Assembly (NCBI GenBank): GCA_934668285.1
Contig: CAKUNB010000004.1
Span: 1-27,372, forward strand
Reading direction: 5' to 3'
DNA: 27,372 bases
Source: an uncultured Oscillospiraceae bacterium
Lineage (GTDB): Bacteria > Bacillota > Clostridia > Oscillospirales > Oscillospiraceae
Shown: one piece after another, positions 15,161-22,555 of the stretch
How the letters are laid out: each line of letters opens with the position of its first letter
Position numbering within the stretch: position 1 is the first letter of the stretch
Notes under the pieces: generated by a model
Told to the model about the DNA's origin: nothing
What the model saw: only the letters and a program-made list of their open reading frames with translations
Database searches by the model: none
Made by a program: the position numbers and the translations under genes

Positions 15161-16404
15161 TGGGATTCCTCCAGCTGTGTCCAGAATTGCGGATAGGATT
15201 TTTCGACGCACTGTGCGCCTTCAAGCGTGAGCGGCGCGGCGCATTGGCAGGCCAGCAGCGCCGCCGCCATGGCGATGCGATGGTCGCCGCAGGCGCTGAC
15301 CGTCCCGCCGCGCAGTAGGCGGCCGCCGCGAATGACGAGACAGTCGCCCTGCACCGCCGCCTCGCCGCCGAGGGCGCGGAGCATCGCCGCCAGCACGGCG
15401 GGGCGGTCGCTCTCCTTCCAGCGCAGCCGCGCCACGCCGAACAGGCGCGTTTCGCCCTCGGCGGCGGCAGCGACGGCGGCCAGCGGCGGCAGCAGATCGG
15501 GGTAGCCCTCGAGCGTCGCGCGGATGCCGTGCAACCGCTGCGGAGCGACGGTAACCGCGCCGTCCCGCGTCTCGACCGACGCGCCGAAGCGCGTCAGCAG
15601 GGTCAGAATCTCCCGATCCGGCTGCCGCGAGGCGAGGTCGAGGCCAGTCACCGTGACCGGCGCGGAAATCGCGCCCGCGCAGAGCAGCGCCGCCGCGCCC
15701 GACCAGTCGCCGTGCGCCGTCAGGGGCTGCTGTGGTGCGTGGAAGCGCTGGTCGGCCAGCAGGCAGAAGCCGTCCGGCGTCGCGCCCCAGACCACGCCGA
15801 AGCGCAGGAGCACCTCTGTTGTCAATGTAATATAATCTGCCGACACGACCGGCGGCAGCACCGTCAGGCCGATCTCATTTCCGAGCAGCGGCAGCGCCAT
15901 CAGCAGGCCGCTGACGAACTGCGACGAGACGGCGCCGTCGATGGTAAAGCGGATGTGGCCCCGCCGCAGCCGCCCGCGCAGCAGCAGCCGCCCGTCCGGC
16001 AGCTCGGCGAGCCTGCACCCGTGCGATTCCAGCAGGGCGGCCAGCGGCGCAATGGGGCGCTCGGCCAGCCGCGCGCTGCGCCGGAACTCCGTTTCCACGC
16101 CCAGCGCCGCCGCCAGCGGCAGCAAAAAGCGCAGCACCGCGCCGCTCTCGCCGCAGTCAATTGCCGCCGTCCTCGGCGGCGCCGTGAGCGGCGTGACGGC
16201 AAAGCCCTCCGCCGTCCGGACGATCGACGCGCCCAGCGCCGAAAGCCCCGCGCTCATCTGCAGAATGTCCTGCGAGACGGCGGGGCAGAGAATTGTCGTT
16301 GGCGCGTCGGCCAGCGCGGCGCACAGCAGCAGCCGCTGCGCCTCGGATTTGGACGGCGGCGCGGCAAAGCGCCCGCCGATCCGCTGCGGTAGGATTCTGT
16401 TCAT
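15157..16404 (-). CDS. aroA: 3-phosphoshikimate 1-carboxyvinyltransferase (EPSP synthase)
   Basis: The product is 415 residues from ATG 16402-16404, which overlaps the aroB stop by 4 bp and has only a weak ribosome-binding site (GGCAGG), consistent with coupled translation. It condenses shikimate 3-phosphate with PEP. Landmarks are PPSKS (K19), CGESGAVLRF (84-93, R92), GAVSSQFVSGLLMALPLL (158-174), a catalytic Asp in GYPDLLP (D303), KESDR (330-334), GDHRIAMAAAL (373-383) and KSYPQFW (402-408). In the PEP/glyphosate loop, the positions equivalent to E. coli T97 and P101 are Ala and Phe by hand alignment. This resembles the divergence seen in non-class-I enzymes. Tolerance cannot be judged from that alone. 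Confidence 0.94.
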   Translation of the reverse strand: MNRILPQRIGGRFAAPPSKSEAQRLLLCAALADAPTTILCPAVSQDILQMSAGLSALGASIVRTAEGFAVTPLTAPPRTAAIDCGESGAVLRFLLPLAAALGVETEFRRSARLAERPIAPLAALLESHGCRLAELPDGRLLLRGRLRRGHIRFTIDGAVSSQFVSGLLMALPLLGNEIGLTVLPPVVSADYITLTTEVLLRFGVVWGATPDGFCLLADQRFHAPQQPLTAHGDWSGAAALLCAGAISAPVTVTGLDLASRQPDREILTLLTRFGASVETRDGAVTVAPQRLHGIRATLEGYPDLLPPLAAVAAAAEGETRLFGVARLRWKESDRPAVLAAMLRALGGEAAVQGDCLVIRGGRLLRGGTVSACGDHRIAMAAALLACQCAAPLTLEGAQCVEKSYPQFWTQLEESQ

Positions 16405-17423
16405 AAGCACCTGCCGAAAATTTCTTCCAGAGCGTCCGCCGGAACGGCGCGCAGCACGCAGCCGCCGATTTTTTCCGGCACGACGAGCGTCACGGTGTCC
16501 CCGCGCCGCTTCTTGTCCCGCAGCGCGGCCTGCGCCAGCGCGTGCGCGGAGAATTCCGTCCGCGTGGGCAGCCCCAGCCGCTCGAGCAGCGCGCAGATTC
16601 GCGCCGCGTCGCGGCTGAACGCCCGCGCCACTCCGGCAAGGCCGATGGCCACGGCCTCCCCGTGCAGGACGCGGTAGCCGCTGCACGCCTCCACGGCGTG
16701 GCCAAGCGTGTGCCCGAGGTTCAACAGCTGCCGCTCGCCGCGGTCGAATTCGTCGCGGCTGAGCACGGCGCTCTTGCGCCGCAGGCAGGCGGCAACCGTC
16801 TCCTCCGGCGCGGCTGTGCCCGCCTCGAGCCGCGCAAAGAGCGGCGGGTCGAACAGCACCGCCGTCTTAACGGCCTCGGCCCAGCCCGCGCGCAGCTGGC
16901 GCGGCGGCAGTGTCCGCAGCGCCGCCGTGTCGCACACGACCAGCGCGGGCTGATGGAACGCGCCCGCCAGATTCTTCCCCGCGGGCAGATCGATGGCGGT
17001 CTTGCCGCCGATGGACGCGTCGAGCATTGCCAGCAGCGTCGTCGGCACGTTGACCAGCCGCAGGCCGCGCAGATACGTCGCCGCCGCAAAGCCCGCAAGA
17101 TCGCTCACCACCCCGCCGCCGAGGGCGAGGACGGTGTCACTGCGGGTCAGGGGCGAAAAGCGCTCCAATAAGCTTACATAATATTCTGCTGATTTGGTCT
17201 GCTCTCCCGCCGGAAGGACGGCGGTCTCCACGGCAAAGCCGCCGCGCTCTAAGGCCTGCGCCGCGCGGTCGAGATACAGCGGCGCGACGGTTGCATCCGT
17301 CACGACCATCACGCGGCCTGCCGCAGGCAGCGCCCGCAGCAGCTCGCCCAGCCGGTCGAGCAGTCCCTCGCCGACGAGCGCCTCGTAGGGCGGCGTCAGC
17401 GCGACCGGAATGCGCTCGGTCAT
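16401..17423 (-). CDS. aroB: 3-dehydroquinate synthase
   Basis: The product is 340 residues from ATG 17421-17423. The longer frame upstream lies inside the DAHP synthase gene and is not used. The enzyme converts DAHP to 3-dehydroquinate with NAD and a divalent metal. Visible motifs are LPAGEQTKS (70-78), ALGGGVVSDLAGFAAATYLRGL (NAD binding), NVPTTLLAMLDASIGGKTAID, GKNLAGAFHQP, and metal ligands E183 (GWAEAVKTA), H238 (NLGHTLGHAVE) and H254 (LHGEAVAIG). It overlaps the DAHP synthase gene upstream and aroA downstream by 4 bp (ATGA) each. Confidence 0.95.
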   Translation of the reverse strand: MTERIPVALTPPYEALVGEGLLDRLGELLRALPAAGRVMVVTDATVAPLYLDRAAQALERGGFAVETAVLPAGEQTKSAEYYVSLLERFSPLTRSDTVLALGGGVVSDLAGFAAATYLRGLRLVNVPTTLLAMLDASIGGKTAIDLPAGKNLAGAFHQPALVVCDTAALRTLPPRQLRAGWAEAVKTAVLFDPPLFARLEAGTAAPEETVAACLRRKSAVLSRDEFDRGERQLLNLGHTLGHAVEACSGYRVLHGEAVAIGLAGVARAFSRDAARICALLERLGLPTRTEFSAHALAQAALRDKKRRGDTVTLVVPEKIGGCVLRAVPADALEEIFGRCL

Positions 17424-18409
17424 GCCAGCGCCTCCCGCACGCGGCGCAGCCGCTGCGCCAGCGCGGCAAAGTCCTCCGGCAGTATCGCCTGCGGCGCGTC
17501 GCACCGCGCCGTCAGCGGGTCCGGATGCACCTCGAGCATCACGCCGTCGGCGCCTGCGGCGGCTGCCGCCAGCGCCATCGACGGAACGAGCCGCGCCTGC
17601 CCCACGGCGTGGCACGGATCGACGAGCACCGGCAGATGCGACAGCTCCCGCAGCAGCGGCACGGCGCTCAGATCGAGCGTGCCGCGCACGGAAGGCTCAA
17701 AGGTGCGGATGCCGCGCTCGCAGAGCACGACCTGCGCGTTGCCCGCGCTGAGCAGGTACTCCGCGCTCAGCAGCAGTTCGCGCAGCGTGCAGCCCATGCC
17801 GCGCTTGAGCAGCACCGGCTTGCCGCAGCCGCCCAGCTCGCGCAGCAGGGCGTAGTTCTGCATGTTGCGCGCGCCAACTTGTAACATGTCCATCGACCCC
17901 AGCAGCTCCAGCTCGCGCGGGTCGAGAATTTCCGTTACGACGGGCAGTCCCGTCTCCTGCCGCGCCAGCTCCAGAAGCCGCACGCCCTCGCGCCCCAGCC
18001 CCTGAAATTCATACGGCGAGGTGCGCGGCTTGAACGCGCCGCCGCGCAGGATATCCGCGCCCGCCGCCTTGACTGCGCGGGCCGCAGCCAGCAGCTGCGC
18101 CTCGCTCTCCACGGCGCACGGCCCGGCGATCAACGTCAGCTTTCCGCCGCCGATTTTCGCCGCGCCGACGCGGACGCACGTCGTCTCCTGCCCCTCCGCG
18201 CGGGAGGACAGCAGCGGCGCCTCCGCGCCGCGATCCACCGCCAGCACACACGGCTCGTGCGCCAGCACGTCCGCGTCCAGCGCGGCGCAGTCTCCCGTTA
18301 CCCGCAGCTCGGCGCCTTCCTGCGCGACCGCGAGCCCGTGCGCGGCCAGCGCCGTTTTCAGCGCCGCGACCTGCTCCGGTGCGGCGGCCTGTTTTAACAC
18401 GATTCTCAT
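17420..18409 (-). CDS. aroF: 3-deoxy-7-phosphoheptulonate (DAHP) synthase, type I-beta with N-terminal regulatory domain
   Basis: The product is 329 residues; it is the first enzyme of the shikimate pathway, joining PEP and erythrose 4-phosphate. Residues about 1-68 form the ferredoxin-like (FBL) extension typical of this subfamily (MRIVLKQAAAPEQVAALKTA start), which in characterised relatives mediates feedback inhibition by aromatic amino acids. The TIM-barrel core has IAGPCAVES (94-102), RGGAFKPRTSPY (122-133), LLKRGMG (200-206), a metal-site DPCHAVG (264-270; the family usually has DPSHATG) and EVHPDP (293-298). AAGGAG lies about 10 nt upstream of ATG 18407-18409. It is the first gene of the seven-gene aromatic cluster and lies directly behind a terminator hairpin that may act as an attenuator. 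Confidence 0.94.
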   Translation of the reverse strand: MRIVLKQAAAPEQVAALKTALAAHGLAVAQEGAELRVTGDCAALDADVLAHEPCVLAVDRGAEAPLLSSRAEGQETTCVRVGAAKIGGGKLTLIAGPCAVESEAQLLAAARAVKAAGADILRGGAFKPRTSPYEFQGLGREGVRLLELARQETGLPVVTEILDPRELELLGSMDMLQVGARNMQNYALLRELGGCGKPVLLKRGMGCTLRELLLSAEYLLSAGNAQVVLCERGIRTFEPSVRGTLDLSAVPLLRELSHLPVLVDPCHAVGQARLVPSMALAAAAAGADGVMLEVHPDPLTARCDAPQAILPEDFAALAQRLRRVREALA

Positions 18410-18426
18410 ACGTTACAATCTCCTTG

Positions 18427-18467
18427 AAAAAACCGCCGCACGGGAAAAGCTCGTGCAGCGGTTTTTT
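18427..18467 (-). terminator. terminator hairpin abutting the aroF ribosome-binding site (attenuator candidate)
   Basis: On the minus strand CCGCTGCACG pairs with CGTGCGGCGG around a 9-nt loop and is followed by TTTTTTCAAGGAG, so the T run ends two bases before the SD. The 10-bp stem is fully paired in minus-strand RNA (one U-G), whereas the plus strand would have a C-A mismatch at that position. The structure is therefore tuned to minus-strand transcription. It may end the MATE transcript, but every aro transcript must also pass it. Confidence 0.8.
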
Positions 18468-18483
18468 GCAGTGCTTCCCCTTG

Positions 18484-18512
18484 AGTTTATCACGCAAGAG
18501 GTCAGTTTTCAA
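18484..18512 (-). promoter_or_regulatory. candidate promoter of the aromatic operon, overlapping the MATE gene end
   Basis: On the minus strand, TTGAAA (18507-18512), a 17-bp spacer and TAAACT (18484-18489) overlap the last codons of the MATE gene. A start near 18477 would give a leader of about 70 nt that contains the terminator hairpin before the aroF ATG. Confidence 0.5.
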
Positions 18513-19917
18513 GAGGCTTTTGCGAAAGCGGGCGGATTTTCTGCCGATAAAGGGTAATCATCAGCACAACGGAAAGCAGCACCGACACGACCTCTGCGAT
18601 CGGGTAGGACAGCCAGACCGCGTCGATGTTCCCGCTCAGCGAGAGCAGGTATGCCGCCGGAATCAGCACCAGCAGCTGCCGCGAGATGGACACGATCATG
18701 CTGTAGATGCTGCGGTCGAGTGCCTGGAATACGCCGCTGCACATGATGCTCATGCCCGCCGGAATGAACGGCAGGCACAGAATCCGAAGCGCGGGAATGC
18801 CGATGGTTCGCATGAGCGGGTCGGGATTGAAAATGCCCAGCAGCGTTTCGGGAATCAGCAGGAATACCGTCATGCCGATCGCCATCAGCGTGCAGGAGTA
18901 GGTGATGCCCCAGCGCAGGACGGCGGTGATGCGTTCGGGCTTGCGCGCGCCATAGTTGAACGCGGAAATGGCCAGCACGGCGTTGTTGATGCCGAACACC
19001 GGCATGAATACGAAGCTCTGCAACTTAAAGTAGGCGCCGAACACGCTGATGCCCGCCTCGCCGAGGCCGGGGGAGACGGCATTGAAGCGGCCGAGGACGC
19101 GGTTAAAGCAGTAGGTCATGATCGAGCCGATGGCGACCATGATCATCGACGGAATACCGATGCCCAGAATGCGGCCGATCATGTGCCGGTCGGGGCGGAA
19201 GCCGCGCAGATGCAGCTGCACGTCGGTGTTCTTCTTCCGGTTCAGGATCACCGCAAGGATAAACGCGACGATCTGGCCGAGCACCGTCGCCACGGCGGCG
19301 CCCATGACCTCCATCCGCGGCAGGCCGAAGTAGCCGAAGATCAGAATCGGGTCAAGAATGATGTTGATGATCGCGCCGGTGCCCTGCGTGACGAGCGTAT
19401 AGGCCGTGCGGCCCGTGGATTGCAGCAGCCGCTCGAACAGAATCTCGCCGAAAATACCGAACGAAACGATGCAGATCACGCGGATGTACTGGATGCCGTA
19501 CTGCACCGTCGCCTCAACCTGCGTCAGCGAGCGCATATACGGCTCCGCGCCGAAGATGCCGAACAGCACGCACAGCAGCGAGCCGCACAGCGAGAGGAAC
19601 AGGCCGTTGAGCGCGGAGGAATTGACCTGCTCCGCATTCTTTTCGCCCAGACCGCGCGAAAGCAGCGCGTTGACGCCGACGGCGACGCCCGTGGAGATGC
19701 CGATCATGATATTCTGCACCGGGAAGGCCAGCGAAACGGCGTTGAGCGCGTCGTTGTTCAGGTCGGAGATGCGGGAAACGAACATGCTGTCAACCACGTT
19801 GTACAGCGCCTGCACCAGCATTGACAGCGCCATCGGCAGCGCCATGCCCAACAGCAGCCTGCCGATGGGCTTGACGCCCATTTTGTTTTCTTTCAGACTC
19901 ATCTTTTCATCAATCAC
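18502..19917 (-). CDS. MATE-family multidrug/toxin exporter
   Basis: The product is 471 residues with about 12 hydrophobic helices, the size and layout of MATE (MatE) transporters, which expel cationic drugs or metabolites using a Na+ or H+ gradient. Typical features are the N-terminal GRLLLGMALPMALSMLVQAL followed by YNVVDSMFVSR, then AFPVQNIMIGISTGVAVGVN, and the repeat of this half after about residue 245 (GIPSMIMVAIGSIMTYCFNR). The start is uncertain: GTG 19915-19917 has AGGAAA just upstream, and the next in-frame ATG is 19900-19902 with a weak site. It is transcribed towards the aromatic operon, and the spacer between them is only about 90 bp. The substrate cannot be predicted. Confidence 0.93.
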   Translation of the reverse strand: MIDEKMSLKENKMGVKPIGRLLLGMALPMALSMLVQALYNVVDSMFVSRISDLNNDALNAVSLAFPVQNIMIGISTGVAVGVNALLSRGLGEKNAEQVNSSALNGLFLSLCGSLLCVLFGIFGAEPYMRSLTQVEATVQYGIQYIRVICIVSFGIFGEILFERLLQSTGRTAYTLVTQGTGAIINIILDPILIFGYFGLPRMEVMGAAVATVLGQIVAFILAVILNRKKNTDVQLHLRGFRPDRHMIGRILGIGIPSMIMVAIGSIMTYCFNRVLGRFNAVSPGLGEAGISVFGAYFKLQSFVFMPVFGINNAVLAISAFNYGARKPERITAVLRWGITYSCTLMAIGMTVFLLIPETLLGIFNPDPLMRTIGIPALRILCLPFIPAGMSIMCSGVFQALDRSIYSMIVSISRQLLVLIPAAYLLSLSGNIDAVWLSYPIAEVVSVLLSVVLMITLYRQKIRPLSQKPLEN

Positions 19918-19920
19918 TTT

Positions 19921-19951
19921 CCTATATTATCACAGCATATTATTATATAGG
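19921..19951 (-). promoter_or_regulatory. candidate MATE promoter -10 within a palindrome (possible operator)
   Basis: On the minus strand TATAAT lies at 19942-19947, with a poor -35 (TTGCTT) 17 bp further upstream. CCTATAT (19921-19927) and ATATAGG (19945-19951) form an inverted repeat spanning this -10, placed like an operator for a repressor. It is AT-rich, so the symmetry could be chance. Confidence 0.35.
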
Positions 19952-20014
19952 AAGGGCAGTACAAAAGCAACAGGCAAAACTGACAAACTAACGGTTCCCC
20001 TTCGGGCCGGAATG

Positions 20015-20023
20015 TGCTATACT
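20015..20023 (+). promoter_or_regulatory. candidate extended -10 promoter of the kinase gene
   Basis: TGCTATACT (TG at 20015-20016 by position class, TATACT 20018-20023) is an extended -10 about 33 bp upstream of the ATG at 20056. There is no recognisable -35. Confidence 0.45.
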
Positions 20024-20055
20024 GTACGTATCCCAAAAGCGAAGGAGCGATGATT

Positions 20056-20973
20056 ATGACTACCGACCAGCTCAGCGCGCTGCTGCAGGCCGATCCGGCC
20101 GCCGTGCTGGAAAATGACCGGCGCTGCTACGAGCGGCAGATCGTGCGGGCGGCGGATCTGATTGCCGCCAATGCCGCGCACCGTCCCGTCGTCCTGCTGG
20201 CAGGACCGTCTGGCTCGGGCAAGACCACGACAGCGCTGCTCATCGAGCGGGAGCTTGACCGGCGCGGCATGGAGACGCACACACTGCAGATGGACGACTT
20301 TTTCTCCGAGCTGGCGCCGGAGGAGATCGAGGCCATGCGCCAGAACCGTATCGATTTAGAGCGGCCCGACCGCGTGGATATTCCGTTTTTCCAGCAGCAG
20401 CTCGACCGCATTCTCGCGGGCGAGGAGGTGCTGCTGCCGCACTATAATTTCAAGACGAGCAAGCGCGAGTTCGACGGCCGCACGCTGCGCCGCAAGCCCG
20501 GCGAGCTTGTGATCATGGAGGGCATCCACGCGCTCAATCCCGACGTCACCGGCCACACCGACGCGACGACCCGCATCTATGTCAGCGTCCGCACCCGCAT
20601 CACCGCGCACGACGGCTCGGTGCTGCATCCGTCGATGATCCGCCTGGCGCGGCGGCTGCTGCGCGACCGTACGGGGCGCGGCCGCCCGCTGACCGAGACG
20701 ATTGCGATGCGCCAGCGCGTCGACCGCGGCGAGCAGCTGTACATCATGCCCTATAAGCCCAATGCGCACGTTTCCGTCGACTCGTTCCATTCCGCGGAGC
20801 TGAGCATCTACCGCCCGTGGCTGTTCGACGAGCTGACGGCGCTCACGCCGGACTATCCCGACCTTGCCGAGCTGGTCAAGGTGCTCGGCGAGCTGCCGCC
20901 CCTCTCCGAAAGCCTCCTTCCCACCGACAGCCTCCTCCGCGAATTCATCGGCGGCAGCGAGCTGCCATATTAA
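20056..20973 (+). CDS. uridine kinase-family P-loop kinase
   Basis: The product is 305 residues from ATG 20056, chosen over ATG 20050 because AAGGAG (20042-20047) is then 8 nt upstream rather than 2. Walker A is GPSGSGKTT (50-58). The following motifs fit the phosphoribulokinase/uridine kinase family: MDDFF (79-83), RPDRVDIPFF (103-112), PHYNFKTSKRE (128-138) and VIMEGIHALNP (152-162), then a basic lid RLARRLLRDRTGRGRP (196-211). The family phosphorylates uridine/cytidine or related substrates with ATP. The protein is longer than classical Udk (about 210 residues) and lacks the N-terminal TGS-type domain of the larger clostridial nucleoside kinases, so the exact substrate is uncertain. It is a single-gene unit convergent with the MBOAT gene. 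Confidence 0.82.
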   Translation: MTTDQLSALLQADPAAVLENDRRCYERQIVRAADLIAANAAHRPVVLLAGPSGSGKTTTALLIERELDRRGMETHTLQMDDFFSELAPEEIEAMRQNRIDLERPDRVDIPFFQQQLDRILAGEEVLLPHYNFKTSKREFDGRTLRRKPGELVIMEGIHALNPDVTGHTDATTRIYVSVRTRITAHDGSVLHPSMIRLARRLLRDRTGRGRPLTETIAMRQRVDRGEQLYIMPYKPNAHVSVDSFHSAELSIYRPWLFDELTALTPDYPDLAELVKVLGELPPLSESLLPTDSLLREFIGGSELPY

Positions 20974-21002
20974 ATCAACCCGCTCGCAGGGTGGTTTGTG
21001 CT

Positions 21003-21118
21003 AAAATCGATACTGCCTGCACGCGGGCGCTTGATGAGCGCCCCTACGGCACATAACGAGACTGCCTGCACCGGCGGGCTGAGGGCAGCCTGCCCTACGG
21101 GCGGATTTCGACAGTGCC
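21003..21118 (-). repeat. dispersed hairpin repeat family A, copies 6 and 7 in tandem
   Basis: Copy 6 (21003-21050) has AAATCGATACTGCCTGCA, the stem GGGCGCT/AGCGCCC and CCCTACG. Copy 7 (21060-21102) has ACTGCCTGCA, the stem CAGCCTGCC (minus: GGCAGGCTG) against GGCGGGCTG with one mismatch, and CCCTACG. A third fragment, CGACAGTGCCTGCC, lies at 21109-21122. Both copies are in the minus orientation. Confidence 0.75.
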
Positions 21119-21128
21119 TGCCAGAAAT

Positions 21129-21177
21129 AAACACCCCCGCGCTTCGCTTGATTGCGGAGTGCGGGGGTGTTTTTTAG
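21129..21177 (+). terminator. bidirectional terminator between the kinase and MBOAT genes
   Basis: ACACCCCCGC (21131-21140) pairs with GCGGGGGTGT (21161-21170), extended by AA/TT, with TTTTTTA on the plus side and TTTATTTC on the minus side. It ends the convergent transcripts and touches the MBOAT stop codon. Confidence 0.85.
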
Positions 21178-22553
21178 AAGCGGAAGTAGATGAAGGGATT
21201 GTACGACGAGCTGAGGATATAGACGATGCAGACGGCGAGCAGGGCGAGGGCTGCGAGGTTGGAGACGAGCAGATACCGGCTGCTGCTGCGCTCCTTCGGC
21301 AGCAGCGGCAGGCAGCAGATCATGCCGAGCGGCAGATAAACCATCGAACTGAGCAGCGAGACGTCGGCTGCGGCGGCAGCGCGCCAGTTTGTCGCGTGCG
21401 GGACGAACATCATTTTCAGCGTGTGCCCCAGCGCGGCGAAGTCCGTCATGTTGAACAGCACCCAGCCGACCAGCAGGAAGAAGGCCGTGCACAGCCACCG
21501 CACGAGCTTCGGCAGCCGCGCAAGGAGCTTGCCAAAAAACAGCTTTTCCGCCAGCAGCAGCACGCCGTAGTACAGGCCCCACAGCAGGAAATTCCACTGC
21601 GCGCCGTGCCAGAAGCCGGTCAGCGCCCAGACAATCAGCAGATTCAGCACCCAGCGCCATTTTTTTGTGCGGTTGCCGCCGAGCGGGATGTAGACATAGT
21701 CGCGGAACCACGACGACAGCGAAATATGCCACCGCCGCCAGAACTCCGTGACCGACAGCGCGGTATAGGGATGGTCGAAGTTCTCAAGGAAATGGAAGCC
21801 GAACATCCGCCCGAGGCCGATGGCCATGTCGCTGTAGCCGGAGAAGTCGAAATAGATTTGCAGCGCGTAGGCCAGCGCGGCGACCCAGTACAGCGCGGTG
21901 CCGTAGACGGCGCTGTCACCGGCGTAGATCGTGCGGGCGACCAGCGCGATATGGTTGGCCAGAATGACCTTTTTCGCAAGGCCGACAATAAAGCGGCGCA
22001 GTCCGGCGGCAACCTCGTCGAGCGATTCGTGCCGCTCGCGGATTTCCTGCTCGACCGTCTCATAGCGGACGATCGGTCCGGCGATGAGCTGCGGGAAGAA
22101 GCTGACATACAGCAGCAGATAGAAGAAATTGCGCTGCACCTGAATCTTTCCGCGGTAAAGATCGATCACATAGGAGAGGATCTGGAAGGTGTAAAAGCTG
22201 ATGCCGATGGGCAGCGTCAGCCGCGCCAGCGGGGCTGTGCCGAACAGGGCCGTCAGCTGGTCTGAGAAAAAGTTCAGGTATTTGAACACAAACAGATTGC
22301 CCACCAGCACGAGCACCGTCACGGTTAAAATCAGCCTGCGCCGCCGGCAGCGCTCCATCAGAAGGCCGCCGAGATAGGCTGCCAGCGTCGCCGCCAGCAT
22401 CAGCAGCAGAAAGCGCGGCTCGCCCCACGAATAAAACACCAGCGAAAACAGCAGCAGCACCGTGTTGCGGTAGACGCGGTTTTTGCACAGATAGTAGGCC
22501 AGCACGACCAGCGGCAGGAAGGCGAAAACAAATGTAGTACTGCTAAAAACCAT
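21174..22553 (-). CDS. MBOAT-family membrane O-acyltransferase (AlgI/DltB/PatA-like)
   Basis: The product is 459 residues with about 11 hydrophobic segments. It opens with VFSSTTFVFAFLPLVVLAYY, the usual start of AlgI-like proteins. Family motifs are LPIGISFYTFQILSYVIDLYRG (read in two parts, 114-135), YFDFSGYSDMAIGLGRMFG (234-252), FWRRWHISLSSWFRDYVYIP (271-290, candidate catalytic H276) and ALTGFWHGAQWNFLLWG (310-326, invariant H316). Such proteins move acetyl or other acyl groups across the membrane for transfer to surface polysaccharide or teichoic acid. GGAGGG lies 7 nt upstream of the ATG. It starts two bases after the stop of the DHHW gene, which should encode its extracytoplasmic partner. 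The acceptor polymer is unknown. Confidence 0.93.
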   Translation of the reverse strand: MVFSSTTFVFAFLPLVVLAYYLCKNRVYRNTVLLLFSLVFYSWGEPRFLLLMLAATLAAYLGGLLMERCRRRRLILTVTVLVLVGNLFVFKYLNFFSDQLTALFGTAPLARLTLPIGISFYTFQILSYVIDLYRGKIQVQRNFFYLLLYVSFFPQLIAGPIVRYETVEQEIRERHESLDEVAAGLRRFIVGLAKKVILANHIALVARTIYAGDSAVYGTALYWVAALAYALQIYFDFSGYSDMAIGLGRMFGFHFLENFDHPYTALSVTEFWRRWHISLSSWFRDYVYIPLGGNRTKKWRWVLNLLIVWALTGFWHGAQWNFLLWGLYYGVLLLAEKLFFGKLLARLPKLVRWLCTAFFLLVGWVLFNMTDFAALGHTLKMMFVPHATNWRAAAAADVSLLSSMVYLPLGMICCLPLLPKERSSSRYLLVSNLAALALLAVCIVYILSSSYNPFIYFRF

Positions 22554-22555
22554 GC

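Noticed and set aside
16401..17615. N-terminally extended 3-dehydroquinate synthase
   Set aside because: The extra residues are Arg/Gly/Ala-rich antiphase translation of the DAHP synthase 3' end. The ATG at 17423 has the standard 4-bp overlap and fits the family length.
18379..19824. Plus-strand open frame opposite the MATE gene
   Set aside because: His/Asp/Arg-rich translation typical of antisense to a membrane protein; the minus strand is a full-length MATE transporter.
21114..22265. Plus-strand open frame opposite the MBOAT gene
   Set aside because: It starts in a terminator and is antisense to MBOAT catalytic motifs.
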